Assembly: GCA_022822365.1 (NCBI GenBank)
Contig: JAJEBV010000001.1
Coordinates: 62,001 to 126,000, forward strand
Source: Thermoanaerobaculia bacterium
Lineage (GTDB): Bacteria; Acidobacteriota; Thermoanaerobaculia; Multivoradales; Multivoraceae
Length of the DNA: 64,000 bases
Direction of reading: 5' to 3'
How positions within the stretch are numbered: the first letter of the stretch is position 1; every line of letters starts with the position of its first letter. A model generated the notes under the pieces. The model was not told the origin of the DNA and searched no databases. It saw only the letters and a program-made list of their open reading frames with translations. The position numbers and the translations under genes were made by a program. Shown here in pieces: positions 41,668 to 51,846 of the stretch.

Positions 41668-41708
41668 GGGAGCGGCATTCTACCCGGTGGTAGCGTTCCG
41701 GGGTCGGC

Positions 41709-42173
41709 ATGAGATGTCCATTCTGCGGCGCCAACGATGACCGCGTGGTCGACTCGCGCGACGTGCGCGGCGGGGAGACGGTCAGGCGCCGGCGGGAGTG
41801 CCTGAGCTGCGGCCGCAGGTTCACTTCCTACGAACAGATCGAGAACATCGCCTACCGGGTCGTCAAGTCGGACGGCCGCCGCCAGGAGTTCGACCGCCAG
41901 AAGCTCCTCGGCGGCCTGCTCAAGGCCTGCGAAAAGCGGCCGGTCGGCCTGCCGGCGCTGGAAGAGATCGTCGACCAGGCTGAAGCCCTGCTCCACCGCA
42001 AGGAGGACCGGGAGATCTCCACGTCGGAGCTGGGCAACTTCGTCATCGACCGCCTGAAGACGCTCGACCAGGTGGCCTACGTCCGCTTCGCCTCCGTCTA
42101 CCGGAAGTTCGAGGACGTGGACGAGTTCATGGAGGAGCTGCGGGTACTCCTCGAAGCGTCGCGCAAGGACTAG
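41709..42173 (+). CDS. nrdR: Transcriptional repressor NrdR
   Basis: MRCPFCGANDDRVVDSRDVRGGETVRRRRECLSCGRRFTSYEQIE, ATP-cone. Confidence 0.97.
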   Translation: MRCPFCGANDDRVVDSRDVRGGETVRRRRECLSCGRRFTSYEQIENIAYRVVKSDGRRQEFDRQKLLGGLLKACEKRPVGLPALEEIVDQAEALLHRKEDREISTSELGNFVIDRLKTLDQVAYVRFASVYRKFEDVDEFMEELRVLLEASRKD

Positions 42174-42228
42174 AACCGGGCATCCGCAGACCGTCCCCGA
42201 GCGCTTCCGGGGCTGGTAGCGTGACCCC

Positions 42229-44625
42229 ATGGCCCAGAACCCGGTCGATGAGCAGGCGGACGCCATCCTGCTGCCCGACGTCCTGCCGGTGCTGCCGCTC
42301 AAGGACGCGGTCATCTTCCCCTACATCATCCTGCCGCTTTCGATCAGCCGCGACCCGAGCATGCTCGCGGTCGAGGACGCGCTGAACGGCGACCGCGTCA
42401 TCCTGCTCGCCCCCCAGCGCGACGGATCGATCGAGGAGCCGGGGGAGGACGACCTCCACGAGATCGGCACCGCCGCCCAGATCATGCGGATGCTGAAGTT
42501 GCCCGACGGCCGGGTCCGGATCCTGATCCAGGGTCTCGCCAGGGCCCGCCTGCGCTATCTGAGCCAGACCGAGCCCTTCCTTCGGGCCCGCGTCGAGGAA
42601 GTCGACGAGGCCGGCGAACCTCACCACGGGCTCGAGGCGGAAGCCCTGGTACGCAGCGTCAAGGAAGGTCTCGAGACGGCCGTCAACCTGGGCAAGGACA
42701 TCTCCTCCGAGGTCATGGTGATCGCCGCGAATCTCGATCACCCGGGCCGGCTGGCGGACCTGGCGGCCAGCAACCTCGACCTCCGGGCGGACGAAGCCCA
42801 GCTCGTGCTGGAGACGACGCCGCCGATCCAGCGGCTGCGGAAGGTGGGCGACCTGCTGACCCGGGAGATCGAGCTCCTGAGCATGCAGCAGCGCATCTCC
42901 GCCCAGGCCCGGAGCGAGATGGACCGCAGCCAGCGCGAGTACTTCCTTCGCCAGCAGCAACGCGCGATCCTGGACGAGCTCGGCGAGGGCGACGATCTCC
43001 ACGGAGACATCCAGAGGTACGTGCAAGCCATCGAGGAGAAGGGACTGAGCGAGGAGGCGGCCGCCGAAGTCGAGCGCCAGGTGAGACGGCTCGAGCGAAG
43101 CTCTCCCGACAGCGCCGAGAACGCGACCATCCGCACCCACCTCGACTGGCTGACCGGCCTCCCGTGGGCGACCCTGAGCGAGGATCGAATCGATCTCGAC
43201 CGGGCCCGCGGCGTGCTCGATGAGGATCACTACGACCTGGACCGGGTCAAGGAGCGGATTCTCGAGTACCTGGCGGTCAGGCGGCTCAAGCCCGACGCCA
43301 AGGGTCCGATCCTCTGCCTGGTCGGTCCGCCGGGGGTCGGCAAGACGTCGCTCGGCCGTTCCATCGCGCGCGCGATCGACCGCAAGTTCGTTCGCATTTC
43401 GCTCGGCGGCGTCCGCGACGAGGGCGAGATCCGTGGCCACCGGCGCACGTACGTCGGCTCGTTGCCGGGTCGCATCATTCAGGGCCTGAATCAGGCCGGA
43501 ACCGGCAATCCCGTCTTCATGCTCGACGAGATCGACAAGCTGGGCGCCGACTACCGGGGCGATCCGGCTTCCGCGCTGCTGGAAGTACTGGATCCCGAGC
43601 AGAACTCGACCTTCAGGGACCACTACCTGGGAGTCGAGTACGACTTGTCACGCGTGTTGTTCATCGCCACGGCCAACCTGCTCGAACCGATTCAGCCCGC
43701 CTTCCTCGATCGCCTCGAGGTGCTGCGACTCTCCGGCTACACCGAAGACGAAAAGGTGCTGATCGCGCGCCGGCACCTGTTACCGAAAGCCACGGACGAA
43801 AACGGTCTGCCGGCCGGCGCACTGACCATCACGACCCCCGCGCTTCGCCGCCTCATTCGCGGCTACACGAAAGAAGCCGGCGTACGCAATCTCGAACGCG
43901 AACTCGCAACGCTCTGCCGGAAAGCGGCCGTCCGCGTAGCGCGAGGCGATGGCCGGGAACTGAAGGTGACGCCGGCCCGGCTGAAGAACCTGGTCGGGCA
44001 ACCGCGTCACTTCAGCGAGGAACTGCTCGACCGCGACCGGGTAGGTGTGGCGACCGGACTCGCCTGGACCGCCTCCGGCGGGGATCTCATGCTGATCGAG
44101 GTCGCGGCGCCGAAGGGCAGAGGCAAGCTGATCCTCACCGGCCAGCTCGGCGACGTCATGAAGGAATCGGCCCAGGCAGCTCTGAGTTGCGCCCGCACCA
44201 CGTACGTCGCCGGTCCGGGCGCCGGAGGGCGTGATTTCTTCCGTAACCACGATCTTCACATTCATGTCCCCGCCGGTTCCGTACCGAAAGACGGGCCGTC
44301 GGCGGGAGTCACGATCGCCGCGGCCATCGTCTCGGTCTGCAGCGGCCGCATGATCGATCACAAGGTCGCGATGACCGGCGAGATCACGCTGCGCGGCGAA
44401 GTGCTTCCGGTCGGCGGCCTCAAGGAGAAGCTGCTGGCCGCGCGCGGCGCCGGAATTCGCAAGGTCGTCCTCCCGGAACGAAACCGGCGGGACCTTCCGG
44501 AGATACCGGCCGCGGTGACGCGAGGTCTTGAACTCCTGTTCGTCGAACACGTCGATCAGGTAATGGAAGCCGCGCTGCTCGGTCCGGAGCACGAGCGGTC
44601 ATGGCCGGCGGCGAAGACCGGCTGA
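42229..44625 (+). CDS. lon: ATP-dependent protease Lon
   Basis: [71 protein letters not shown] catalytic Ser. Confidence 0.97.
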   Translation: MAQNPVDEQADAILLPDVLPVLPLKDAVIFPYIILPLSISRDPSMLAVEDALNGDRVILLAPQRDGSIEEPGEDDLHEIGTAAQIMRMLKLPDGRVRILIQGLARARLRYLSQTEPFLRARVEEVDEAGEPHHGLEAEALVRSVKEGLETAVNLGKDISSEVMVIAANLDHPGRLADLAASNLDLRADEAQLVLETTPPIQRLRKVGDLLTREIELLSMQQRISAQARSEMDRSQREYFLRQQQRAILDELGEGDDLHGDIQRYVQAIEEKGLSEEAAAEVERQVRRLERSSPDSAENATIRTHLDWLTGLPWATLSEDRIDLDRARGVLDEDHYDLDRVKERILEYLAVRRLKPDAKGPILCLVGPPGVGKTSLGRSIARAIDRKFVRISLGGVRDEGEIRGHRRTYVGSLPGRIIQGLNQAGTGNPVFMLDEIDKLGADYRGDPASALLEVLDPEQNSTFRDHYLGVEYDLSRVLFIATANLLEPIQPAFLDRLEVLRLSGYTEDEKVLIARRHLLPKATDENGLPAGALTITTPALRRLIRGYTKEAGVRNLERELATLCRKAAVRVARGDGRELKVTPARLKNLVGQPRHFSEELLDRDRVGVATGLAWTASGGDLMLIEVAAPKGRGKLILTGQLGDVMKESAQAALSCARTTYVAGPGAGGRDFFRNHDLHIHVPAGSVPKDGPSAGVTIAAAIVSVCSGRMIDHKVAMTGEITLRGEVLPVGGLKEKLLAARGAGIRKVVLPERNRRDLPEIPAAVTRGLELLFVEHVDQVMEAALLGPEHERSWPAAKTG

Positions 44626-45593
44626 TCGCCTGGCTCGCGGGTTTCGCGGGCGCCGGAGATCGAATCGGCGACGATGCCGTACTGCTCACGCTCGGCGAAC
44701 GGCAGTACGCGTTCAGCGTCGACACCCAGCGCGCCGGCGTCCACATTCCGGTCGATCTCGATCCCGCGGCCGCCGCCCGGCGACTGCTCGGCGTCAGTCT
44801 CTCGGATCTCGCCGCCACCGGGGCCGTACCGCGGTGGATGCTCGTCGCCCTCGGCATCGACGAAGAGCACGCCGCCCGTCGTTTCCTCGCCGCCCTCGTC
44901 CGCGCCGGCCGCCGGTACGAAGTCGAACTGATCGGCGGGGACACGGCCAGGCCGACGACGCCAGGCCGGCTGGACGCCAGTCTCACCGTCGTCGGCGAAA
45001 TACCCGAAGAAGGCTCGCCCCTGACCCGCGACGCGGCCAGTCCCGATGACCGGCTCTGGGTCGGCGGACCGATCGGCGAGTCCGCCCTGGGCCTCGGCCT
45101 GGTCCGCCTCGGCGCCCGGATCGCGGGGCGCCGCGCCAATCTGCCGGAGGGGCTGCCCGACCGACTGACCCGCGTCGCCAGCCGGGTCCTTCGCCGCCAC
45201 CTGGAACCGCGGCCGCAGATCGAACTGGGCCTGCTGCTGGGACGACGGTCGCCGGCCGTGGCCGCCATCGACGTATCGGACGGCCTGGTCACGGACGCGG
45301 CGCGCCTCTGCCGGCGCAGCGGGGTCGGCTGCGAACTCGAGGAAGGCGCACTCGCCCTTCGGTCAGACGCGCGCCGTCTGGCCGGCCACCTGCGCCGCGA
45401 TCCGCTCGAGCTGGTTCTGGGCGGCGGCGAGGACTACGTGCTTCTGTTCACCCTGCCGCCCGACGCCGACTTCCGCCATCCCGGGTGCCGACCGATCGGC
45501 CGCATCACGACCCGGCCCGGCCTGAAACTGCGCCGGGTCGACGGAACGATCGAACCGCTTGCCGCTGGCGGCTGGGACCACCTCAGCGATTGA
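44601..45593 (+). CDS. thiL: Thiamine-monophosphate kinase
   Basis: GDRIGDDAVLLTLGERQYAFSVDTQRAGVHIP, LSDLAATGAVPRWMLVALGI, AAIDVSDGLVTDAARLC. Confidence 0.9.
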   Translation: MAGGEDRLIAWLAGFAGAGDRIGDDAVLLTLGERQYAFSVDTQRAGVHIPVDLDPAAAARRLLGVSLSDLAATGAVPRWMLVALGIDEEHAARRFLAALVRAGRRYEVELIGGDTARPTTPGRLDASLTVVGEIPEEGSPLTRDAASPDDRLWVGGPIGESALGLGLVRLGARIAGRRANLPEGLPDRLTRVASRVLRRHLEPRPQIELGLLLGRRSPAVAAIDVSDGLVTDAARLCRRSGVGCELEEGALALRSDARRLAGHLRRDPLELVLGGGEDYVLLFTLPPDADFRHPGCRPIGRITTRPGLKLRRVDGTIEPLAAGGWDHLSD

Positions 45594-46497
45594 GCGTGAT
45601 GGTGATCGGCTGGTCCAGCTTCTGCAGCACCAGGCCTACCTGAGCCTCGAGCGCCGCCAGCCGCGCCTCCACGCTGCCGGCCGCCGCGGCCGCCGGCTGG
45701 CGCCGCACCTTGGCGGCCTTCGCCTTTCGCTTCCTCCGCACCGGCGCCTTCGTCACCTTGGCAACCTTGGCCTTCGGCTTCCGGCCGCGCCTGCTCTGGG
45801 AGCGGATCTCGTTGAAGACCGCCACCGCCTCCGGGTGGTAGCGCCGCTTGCGGCCCTCGCCCTCGTGCGGTATCCGGTCCCCGTACAACTTGAGGTAGCG
45901 CTGCAGCGTCGGACCGGAGATGCCCGTCTGCTTGCCGACCGCGGTAAGCGTCAGGAGCTTCGGAGCGGCGGGCTGAGCCTTCGCCGCCCGCGCCTTCCGC
46001 TTCTTCCGAGCCGGCGACTTCGCCGCCGGCGCCGCCTTCGGCTTGCGGCCCGGCTTGCTCTCCGCACGAAGCTCGCGGAACACCGCCACGGAATCCGGGT
46101 GGTAACGCCGCTTGCGGCCCTCACCCTCGTGCGGTATCCGATCGCCGAACAGCCGGACGTAACGCTGCAACGTCGGATAGGAGATCTTCGTCTGCTGGCT
46201 GATGCTGGACAGCGTCAACAGGGAGGGACCGCCAGCCGCGGCCTTCGCCTGGGTTCCTGCCGCTTTCGTCGCGGCCTTCTTCTTCCCCCGGCGCTTCGTT
46301 GACCGTTCGCTCTTGAGCGCCTTGAACTCCCGGACGGCCGCCACCGGGTACCGCTGCCTGCGCCCCGTTCCTTCGGACGAAATCCGGTCCTGGTACAGCT
46401 TCTTGTACCGCAGCGCCGTCGCCATCGACACACCGGCCCGACTAGCGACTTCGCCCAACGTCAACAGTTTCTTTCTTCCAGCAGCCGCTGCACTCAC
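45583..46497 (-). CDS. DNA-binding protein with three MerR-like HTH units and Lys/Ala/Arg-rich linkers
   Basis: Repeats LLTLGEVASRAGVSMATALRYKKLYQDRI, LLTLSSISQQTKISYPTLQRYVRLFGDRIPHEGEGRKRRYHP, LLTLTAVGKQTGISGPTLQRYLKLYGDRIPHEGEGRKRRYHP; C-terminal coiled coil. Confidence 0.8.
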   Translation of the reverse strand: MSAAAAGRKKLLTLGEVASRAGVSMATALRYKKLYQDRISSEGTGRRQRYPVAAVREFKALKSERSTKRRGKKKAATKAAGTQAKAAAGGPSLLTLSSISQQTKISYPTLQRYVRLFGDRIPHEGEGRKRRYHPDSVAVFRELRAESKPGRKPKAAPAAKSPARKKRKARAAKAQPAAPKLLTLTAVGKQTGISGPTLQRYLKLYGDRIPHEGEGRKRRYHPEAVAVFNEIRSQSRRGRKPKAKVAKVTKAPVRRKRKAKAAKVRRQPAAAAAGSVEARLAALEAQVGLVLQKLDQPITITLNR

Positions 46498-46612
46498 GAA
46501 GTTCTCCTTGCGCCGCCCTGTGGCGCTCCGGTTCGTTCCCTTACAGGAAGATCACGATCGAAGGGCGACCATAGCAGAAGACCGGAACCGACGGCCCGTA
46601 ACGCGAGAATGA

Positions 46613-49600
46613 TCAGTCTTCCGTCAGAGGCTCGTAGTTGAGCTTTCGCACCAGATACGACAGGGCCTGCCGGCTGATTCCAAGAGCACGGGCGGCCTTG
46701 GCCTGGTTGCCGCCGGACTCTTCGAGCGCCTTACCGATCAGTCGACGCCGGTATTGCTCCATCTTCCAGTGGTAGCCGCTTTGTTGAGGCGCGGCTTCCT
46801 CGACCGGCTCTTCGGGCAGTCCGAGCATTTCAACGGAGACTTCGGGGCCCTCGGCGAGCGCCACCGCGCCATCGATAGCGTTCTTCAACTCTCTGACGTT
46901 GCCGGGCCAGGAGTAGTTGCGAATCCTCGCGCGTGCCTTGTCGCTGAACTTCAGGTCCTGTCCAAGCGCGCCGGACGTCTCCAGGAAGTGGTGCGCGAGC
47001 AACATCACGTCCCCTTCGCGCTCACGCAACGGTGGTGCTTCCACATACGCAACCCTGAGGCGGTAGTAGAGATCCTGGCGGAACTCGCCGGCCTTCACCA
47101 TTCCTGCGAGGTCCTTGTGGGTCGCGGAGACGAGCCGGAAATCGAGCCGCCGCGTCCGGCTCTCACCGACGCGTCGCATCTCGCCCTCCTGCAACAGGCG
47201 CAGGAGCATGCCCTGCGCCGCCCACGGCAACTCTCCGATTTCGTCGAGAAACACGGTACCGCCGTCCGCGCTCTCGAACACTCCCACCCGATCACTGTCG
47301 GCGCCGGTGAACGCACCCCGACGGTGGCCGAACAGGTCGGACAGAAGCAGGCCGTCAGGCAGCGCCGCGCAGTTCACGGCCAACCAGGGCCGCGAGGCTC
47401 GGGGGCTCGACCGGTGGAGCTGGCGCGCCAGGAGTTCCTTGCCGGTCCCCGACTCGCCGAGAATCAACACCGGCAGGTCGTGGGCGGCGAACTTGTCGAT
47501 CCGGGCCTGAGCGTCCAGCAGAGCCTTGCTCTTCCCCACCATGCCGGTGGCGGCGGCCCTCCTGGGCTCCGCGAGCTCGGAAGCCCCGCGCCGGCGGCGC
47601 GCCGAGGTCGACAGCCGGGTCGCGACCGCGGCCGCCAACGCCCGGGCAGGTTCGTCGATTCCCTTCGCGCTGAGCACGAGTCGTCCCGCCGCCGCGTCGA
47701 CCGCGAACCGGTCGCCGCCGCCTGGACCCTGGAGCAGGACTTCCCCGCTTGCATCCAGAGAGCCGAAGCCTCCCGCGGAGCCATGAACCGCGAGTCGGGC
47801 CTCCGGATGGCCGGCCGCGGCCATCAGGATCCGATAGGCCTCCGCATCGGGGTCGGGCGTGGCCAGAAAGAGCCGAAGAGCCCGCCAGGGACCGACGCGC
47901 GCGCCATCCACACGCTGGACGAGCGCTTCAGCGCCGGCGGCCGAGAGGATGCGCACGGCGCTGGCCACCAGGTCCACGGGAACCGTTTCGACCTCGAGAC
48001 AGACCAGGTCGTGAACGGTGAGCGCGGCGCGGAAAGGGCCTTGCGCCTCGACTTGCCGCCAGTCCGCGGCGCTCGGCGACCGCTTCTCGCCGACCGCCCC
48101 CCAGAGTCCCTCCTGGGCGGCGCCGACCGCGACCGCGCGCGCCTCGTCGCGGAGTCCGGCAAGCAGCAGCAGGGGCGACAGGTCGTCCACTTCCGCCGGC
48201 GTCCAGACAGCGAGGGGACGTTCGAGCGCCTCCGAGAGTTCCTCCACCGCCTCCTCGCCACGTCCGAGCTGAACCAGGGCACGAGCCGAGAGCAGGCGCA
48301 GCGAGCGGAGCTGACGCCACCCCGTTCGCCTCCCGCGCAGATTCTCCAGGGCGGTTTCGCAGCACTCCAGCACCGATTCCCAGCGTCCCAACGACACGAA
48401 GAGACGCGCTTCGAGCAGGCGCGCCTCGACGACTCCGGGGGCGCTGCCCGCCATCAGGCTCTCCCGACGCAGATTCTCGATCGTCTCGGGGACTCCCGTA
48501 AACCGTCCGGTCCGAATCCGGATCTCCGACAGCTTCCCGTGCGCGGCGGCTCTCCCGGCAGGTCCATCGCAACGCCGGAACAGGCCCACCGCGATGCGCG
48601 CCGCGCGCTCGGCGCTGTCGAAGTCGTTCACGGCCAGTCGAACCGTCGCCAACTCGTTCCAAAGGAGAGCGCGCTCGTACACGGGAAGACGCTCCCTGAG
48701 GCGCCTGAGACCATCAGCCAGTAATCGTTCCGCCTCACTGAACCGACCGTTCGCCGAAGCGAGCCGAGCCCTCGCCATGACGCCCATCCACTGGTCCGGC
48801 TCCCCGACCGCGGGTTCCAGCAGGCTGGCCATGGCGTCAAGCTCGCCGAGCTCCCACTTCGCCAGCGCGCACAGGGCTCGACCGTGCGCCGCCTGGGGAC
48901 CGATCGTGGCATCGAGCACCCTCTCCGACCAGCTTCCAAGCTGATCCGAACGCCCCGCAGCCGCCTGGATTCCAATCGCCAGTTCGCACTGTTCCAGTGC
49001 GCGCCGACCCGAGAGCGACCGGTTCTCCAACGTGCTCAGACTGCGGCGCGCGGCAACCGTCCGACCCAGCCGAAGCTGAGCCCGGAGGCGCACCAGGATG
49101 TCGTCCGTTCGCCGGGAATCCTTGACCAGCCTCAGAGCGGCCTCGAAGCGGCCGTCTTCGAGGAGGAGGCGTGCCAGCGCCGACCGGCCCTCCGGTGCGT
49201 CGGGCGGCGGAGACTCGACGTCGGAGTCCCTGACACGTTGCCAGTACGACCGCGCCGCATCGCCGCCCGCAACGATCCGGCGGCGTTCGCCGCCGTCCAT
49301 GCCCGCCAGAATCCGCCGCCACCGGGACTGCCCGGCAACAGCCACCCGCTCGCCGTCCCGATCCTCCAGGACCGCGAAGAGGGAGGCGCGCGCGGCTTTG
49401 AACTTGTGATCCAACAGAAAGGGCGCCCGAGCCAGAATGTCGGCAACCATCCGGTTTCCGGAAACAGGCAGCAGCTCGTCTCGCCAGGTCTCGAAGAGGG
49501 GCCGAAGCACCGCCCGAACAGAGCTTCGACCGGGGGCGCTCTCGCTTCCGAAGAGGAGCACGACGAGTTGCCTCAACAGGGCCTGTGGCAGCCGGTCGTC

Positions 49601-49840
49601 ACGCACAGGCTGCACCGACGCCGGGGGAATCCGGAGGACGCCCTCAGTATCGACACGAAGCTCCTGCCAGGCCTCGAGCCGCCACCCGGCCGCCCGTACA
49701 TGAGCCAGCAGGGCCGCGCCCTGAAGCAGGAACGCGGCCCGATCGCGGTCTGTCGCGACGATCTCGTTCAGATCGGTTGCCCCGGTGCCCTTGGGAACCG
49801 GTTGAAGCGACTGGTGACGGATGCGAAGAACGGGTGTCAT
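46613..49840 (-). CDS. Sigma-54-dependent transcriptional activator with long TPR-like N-terminal region
   Basis: GESGTGKELLARQLHRSS, GAFTGA, GGTVFLDEIGELP, FIS-type HTH NQAKAARALGISRQALSYLVRKL; no receiver domain seen. Confidence 0.9.
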   Translation of the reverse strand: MTPVLRIRHQSLQPVPKGTGATDLNEIVATDRDRAAFLLQGAALLAHVRAAGWRLEAWQELRVDTEGVLRIPPASVQPVRDDRLPQALLRQLVVLLFGSESAPGRSSVRAVLRPLFETWRDELLPVSGNRMVADILARAPFLLDHKFKAARASLFAVLEDRDGERVAVAGQSRWRRILAGMDGGERRRIVAGGDAARSYWQRVRDSDVESPPPDAPEGRSALARLLLEDGRFEAALRLVKDSRRTDDILVRLRAQLRLGRTVAARRSLSTLENRSLSGRRALEQCELAIGIQAAAGRSDQLGSWSERVLDATIGPQAAHGRALCALAKWELGELDAMASLLEPAVGEPDQWMGVMARARLASANGRFSEAERLLADGLRRLRERLPVYERALLWNELATVRLAVNDFDSAERAARIAVGLFRRCDGPAGRAAAHGKLSEIRIRTGRFTGVPETIENLRRESLMAGSAPGVVEARLLEARLFVSLGRWESVLECCETALENLRGRRTGWRQLRSLRLLSARALVQLGRGEEAVEELSEALERPLAVWTPAEVDDLSPLLLLAGLRDEARAVAVGAAQEGLWGAVGEKRSPSAADWRQVEAQGPFRAALTVHDLVCLEVETVPVDLVASAVRILSAAGAEALVQRVDGARVGPWRALRLFLATPDPDAEAYRILMAAAGHPEARLAVHGSAGGFGSLDASGEVLLQGPGGGDRFAVDAAAGRLVLSAKGIDEPARALAAAVATRLSTSARRRRGASELAEPRRAAATGMVGKSKALLDAQARIDKFAAHDLPVLILGESGTGKELLARQLHRSSPRASRPWLAVNCAALPDGLLLSDLFGHRRGAFTGADSDRVGVFESADGGTVFLDEIGELPWAAQGMLLRLLQEGEMRRVGESRTRRLDFRLVSATHKDLAGMVKAGEFRQDLYYRLRVAYVEAPPLREREGDVMLLAHHFLETSGALGQDLKFSDKARARIRNYSWPGNVRELKNAIDGAVALAEGPEVSVEMLGLPEEPVEEAAPQQSGYHWKMEQYRRRLIGKALEESGGNQAKAARALGISRQALSYLVRKLNYEPLTED

Positions 49841-51162
49841 CGCCGGATTTCCTCCAGGTCCGCCCAGAAGCCCGGGTAGGACTTGCAAACGACCTCCGGA
49901 CGCCGAATCGAGAGGCCTCCCCGGCGCATCCCCACCAGGGCCATGCTCATCGCGATGCGGTGGTCGTCGTAGGTGTCGATCGGGATGCGCGGCGAGCCGG
50001 GCGGGGCGGCGAGGCCCGGATTGCCCTCGATCCGCAGGCCGTCTTCCAGTTCGTCGACGATCACGCCGGAGCGCCGCAGTTCGGTCGCCACCGCGGCCAG
50101 GCGGTCGCTCTCCTTGATCCTCAGGTGCGCCACGTTGCGGATCCAGGTCGTGCCGTTGGCGAAGGCCGCCACGGCGGCGAGCGTCGGCACCTGGTCGGGC
50201 ATCGCCGAGAGGTCGCAGTCGACCGCGGTCACGGCGCCGCCGCCCTCCACCTGAATCTCCTGGCCTGTCGCCTGCACCGTGGCGCCCATGCGCTCAAGGA
50301 GCCCCAGGAAGGCGCGGTCGCCCTGAGTCGACGCGGGCGCGAGCCCGCGCAGGCGCACGGAGCCGCCGCAGATCGCGGCCGCGGCCGCGGGATAGGCGGC
50401 CGCCGAATCGTCGCCCGCGACGCGATAGCGGCCGTCAGCCAGTTCGGGTTTGCGCGGTTCCACCCGGAACTCGCGGGCTTCGCCGTCCCGGCGCACCCCT
50501 ACCGGAGCGCCGAAATCGGCCATGACTTCGAGAGTTGTGTCCACATACGGACTAGAGACGAGAACCGGCGCCAGGAGTTCGATCGGGCCCTCCGCGTTGA
50601 GGGCCGCCATGAGCAGCGCGGACACGTACTGGCTCGATTCGCCGGCGTCGATCTCGACCCGGCCGCCGGTCAGCCTTCCGCCCCGGATACGGACCGGGGC
50701 GCAGCCCGGCCGGCCGAGCTCCTCGATCCCGGCGCCGAGCTGCCGGAGGGCCGCGACCAGAGGGCCGATCGGCCGTTCGCGCAGCCGGGGGGAGCCGTCG
50801 AGAATCCACTCGCCCGGGGTCACCGCGCAGCTCGCGACCAGCAGTCGCAGCAAGGTCCCGGCACCCCGGCAATCGAGCCGCACGGCATCTTCAGCGCCGT
50901 CCGCCTGCCCCGGCTCCACCCGCAGCCCCGAGCCCGCAACGGAACGGACGCGCCAGCCCATCGCCACGAGCGCGGCGCGGAAAGCCGCGATGTCGTCGGC
51001 GTCCAGCAGGTTCTCGATCGTCGCGGGCTGCCGCCCGATCAGCGCCAGGTTCAGCGCGCGGTGCGAGATGCTCTTCGAACCGGGCGGCTCGACCACGCCC
51101 GAAACCCCCGCCGCGCGGCGGACGGGGTACGGATCGGCAGGCGGAGCCGTCAGCCCAGCCAC
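49837..51162 (-). CDS. aroA: 3-phosphoshikimate 1-carboxyvinyltransferase
   Basis: VEPPGSKSISHRALNLALIG, LDCRGAGTLLRLL, KESDRLAAVATELRRSGV. Confidence 0.96.
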   Translation of the reverse strand: MAGLTAPPADPYPVRRAAGVSGVVEPPGSKSISHRALNLALIGRQPATIENLLDADDIAAFRAALVAMGWRVRSVAGSGLRVEPGQADGAEDAVRLDCRGAGTLLRLLVASCAVTPGEWILDGSPRLRERPIGPLVAALRQLGAGIEELGRPGCAPVRIRGGRLTGGRVEIDAGESSQYVSALLMAALNAEGPIELLAPVLVSSPYVDTTLEVMADFGAPVGVRRDGEAREFRVEPRKPELADGRYRVAGDDSAAAYPAAAAAICGGSVRLRGLAPASTQGDRAFLGLLERMGATVQATGQEIQVEGGGAVTAVDCDLSAMPDQVPTLAAVAAFANGTTWIRNVAHLRIKESDRLAAVATELRRSGVIVDELEDGLRIEGNPGLAAPPGSPRIPIDTYDDHRIAMSMALVGMRRGGLSIRRPEVVCKSYPGFWADLEEIRR

Positions 51163-51827
51163 AGCAACTTCCGATCGTGAAACCAGGCATCCGCGATCCG
51201 CACCTCGCCGTCACCCACGGTCCAGCGGCGGGCGGCATGGAAGTGTCCGAGCAGCAGCACGTCGTTGCCTTCGGCCAGCCGGCGCGCCGCGTAGCGCCGG
51301 ATGACCGCGCCCGGGATCCGGGCCCTGTGCTCACGGTTGGTTCGCGCCAGGCCCCGCTCCGTGGACGCGACGAGACGGCGGCCTGTCGATCGCGGCAAGC
51401 GGAACGTCAACCACCGGCTGACCGCGTTCTTCGACAGACGCCGCCAGCAGAGGTAGCGCCAGTCGCGCGGATTCAGCCCGTCGCCGTGAACCGCGAGGTA
51501 CCTCGCACCTCCGGCGTCGAAGCCGACTTCCCGGCCGCAGTCGTCGAAGAGGTCGCCGTAAGCCCCGTCTGCCAGAAAGAAGTCGCGGTTCCCCTCCACG
51601 TAGGAGACCCGGATTCCCCGCTGCCTGAGGCCCCGGATGGCCGCCGCGAGCCGCCGTATCTCGGGTGTTTCGAAGCGCCGCGATCCGATCCAGAGATGGA
51701 ACAGGTCGCCGAGGAACAGCACCCGGGCGCAGCGGCCGGAGTCGAGCGCGCCGAGCTGCTCTGCCAGATCTTCCCCGCTGCCCCCGGGGCCGCCCAGGTG
51801 GGCATCGGCGATCACGGCGACAGGCAT
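51150..51827 (-). CDS. Metallophosphoesterase, UDP-2,3-diacylglucosamine diphosphatase-like
   Basis: VAVIADAHLGG, VLFLGDLFHLWIG, VEGNRDFFL, LGHFHAARRW. Confidence 0.82.
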   Translation of the reverse strand: MPVAVIADAHLGGPGGSGEDLAEQLGALDSGRCARVLFLGDLFHLWIGSRRFETPEIRRLAAAIRGLRQRGIRVSYVEGNRDFFLADGAYGDLFDDCGREVGFDAGGARYLAVHGDGLNPRDWRYLCWRRLSKNAVSRWLTFRLPRSTGRRLVASTERGLARTNREHRARIPGAVIRRYAARRLAEGNDVLLLGHFHAARRWTVGDGEVRIADAWFHDRKLLWLG

Positions 51828-51846
51828 GAGTTCGAAAGCCGGATCC

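Noticed and set aside
41600-41720. CIRCE element (TTAGCACTC-N9-GAGTGCTAA) upstream of hrcA
   Set aside because: No matching inverted repeat found in the hrcA-nrdR intergenic region
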